64,000 nt of DNA from Tolypocladium sp. Sup5 PDA-1 (lineage: Eukaryota > Ascomycota > Sordariomycetes > Hypocreales > Ophiocordycipitaceae): positions 170,041-234,040 of the forward strand of contig JPHH03000050.1 in the NCBI GenBank assembly GCA_000750105.3. The letters are read 5' to 3'. Position 1 is the first letter of the stretch, and every line of letters begins with the position of its first letter. The notes beneath the pieces are model-generated. The model ran no database searches, had not been told where the DNA came from, and saw only the letters and a program-made list of their open reading frames with translations. Positions 62,884 to 64,000 of this stretch are shown here, piece by piece. The position numbers and the translations under genes were made by a program.

Positions 62884-63550
62884 CCAGGTGTTTCATGGGA
62901 CTAACTGGAACGTTATCATTAGGGAGGATACGGTTTCGTGTCGAGGGGAGTATTGCTATGCCAGAGGAGCGTGACGCGGCATGCCCGGCATCCATTCAAC
63001 ATGGGCCGGGTCTAGGTAGTGGTTCCATCAACGCATCCCCCATTCTTCCCATCGCCGTCCCGCGTCAGCCACCGTAGCCACCGTAGGTATCCTCTCCGCA
63101 GCGAGGCTCCAGGGTGTCGTCTCGCGCATGGGCACGCCGGCGTAGAACGGCCCCTGCCGCCGAGATGCTCGGGAACTCGTGATCTCGACGTCCTAGGCCT
63201 GGCCATGCCGGGAATGGGGCTGACTGTTACAAGAGGAAGGTGTCCCGTTCGCTCTCCCTTAGTTAAGATAGTAAGGGGCAGGTTAGTAGGTAGGTCGGCA
63301 ACGACTAGCGAATACCGGCTACTATATATTTTCTTTTCTTTTTTGCAAAATTTATCTTATTCCTTTTCGCCTTTTCTATCATGTCTCTAGTGTGAATAGA
63401 GTTAAGGTATTGAGTAAATGTACTCTTCAAGGCAGACAGAATAGTAGGAATACCTCGTCGTACCTAATACAAAGTTCACTTCTCCATAAACACTTACTGA
63501 ATAAACTAACTACGGCAGAATAATCGTGATAGTATGCCTGTGACCGTGGT

Positions 63551-63766
63551 AAAGGAGCAAGTAGGTCACGGGCCCCACTTCTCCCTGAGTGACCCAGAGG
63601 TGCACGCTGCGTAACGCCGAGCGTTAGCAAATGCGATGTTACGATTTGCATAAGCCCCCCTTGGCGGGACTTCTATCGCAGTAGTCTTTACTAATAAATC
63701 AAAGTACTAACGATAGCGTGGAGTCTTATTGGACGTAGCCCCTGTAAGTCACCTGCTTGCTCCTTT
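63551..63766. mobile_element. Candidate MITE-like element with terminal inverted repeats
   Basis: The left arm AAAGGAGCAAGTAGGTCAC (63551-63569) is nearly the reverse complement of the right arm at 63747-63766, differing by one substitution and one extra base. The 216-bp interval has no coding capacity. No clear target-site duplication was seen, so this could also be a hairpin or part of a larger element. Confidence 0.45.
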
Positions 63767-63973
63767 GCTGTCAAAGGGATGAACGGGTCAATCTTCTTGA
63801 CACCTCTACATAAAATGCTTAAGCCCTGCCTGAATCTTCGACTTCTCTTCGACAATCTGCTAGCCTCTTCCCTCTTCGGTCATCCAGCTTGTTGGGTGCG
63901 CTCGTGACGACACTTGCCCACCAAAATACGGACAACTTACACAGACTTGACGCGCATATGTACTCCGTACAAA

Positions 63974-64000
63974 GGGGGGGGGGGGGGGGGGGGGGGGGGG
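63974..64000. repeat. Poly-G run at window end
   Basis: At least 27 consecutive G residues run to the last base. It could be genomic, a contig end or an assembly artefact; the window cannot tell. Confidence 0.95.

Larger units (their letters stand above)
62220..64000. other. Repeat-rich, gene-free right end
   Basis: No gene recognised. It includes an AT-rich stretch (about 62440-62600) of RIP-like appearance, repeat copy 2 (62689-62883), an inverted-repeat element (63551-63766) and a poly-G run to the window end. Confidence 0.45.

Noticed and set aside
62702..62974. Leu/Pro-rich 90-codon frame
   Set aside because: It is produced by the triplet-rich core of repeat copy 2 and has no independent support.

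Overview
The window looks like nuclear DNA of a filamentous ascomycete, most likely a sordariomycete of the Hypocreales type. The evidence is short introns (51-82 bp) with CTRAC-type branch sites, CT-rich leaders before start codons, Zn2Cys6 regulators, a HET-domain gene, an Sln1-type hybrid histidine kinase, a GH72 cell-wall enzyme and an NLP. The species cannot be named. Many genes become readable only after splicing, so several exon structures here were built by joining frames by hand.

Layout. 0.9-4.7 kb: secreted NLP and an FAD monooxygenase. 5.5-13.9 kb: MSH6 (four exons), converging on a 1357-residue zinc-ribbon protein that carries a ubiquitin-tail-like LRLRGG motif. 15.3-16.2 kb: decayed secretory lipase. 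17.6-21.1 kb: Sln1-like osmosensor kinase. 22.1-26.7 kb: HET-domain protein tail to tail with a Zn2Cys6 regulator that needs a GC-AG intron. 27.6-30.1 kb: a frameshifted fungal-family gene and a small PPxY protein. 31.1-36.8 kb: DEDDy exonuclease, GH72/X8 GPI glucanosyltransferase (with another GC-AG intron), and an MDR reductase. 37.2-40.3 kb: two small coiled-coil genes and a G1 (eqolisin-like) peptidase. 40.4-45.5 kb is gene-poor apart from one cysteine-rich secreted peptide. 45.6-50.7 kb: a regulator with two zinc clusters, a second cysteine-rich secreted peptide and a secreted barrel-like protein. 51.5-55.5 kb: an UNC93-type transporter divergent from a MurQ-NagK fusion, the most suggestive functional pair. 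55.6-64 kb: a conserved fungal protein with a HicA-like C-terminus, a broken YSH1 tail fragment, an F-box-like protein, diverged repeats and a terminal poly-G run.

The left part carries housekeeping genes (MSH6, SLN1). Pseudogenes, repeats and low-complexity runs become denser to the right, as in accessory or subtelomeric fungal DNA; that placement is inference. No rRNA, tRNA, CRISPR array or intact transposase was recognised.
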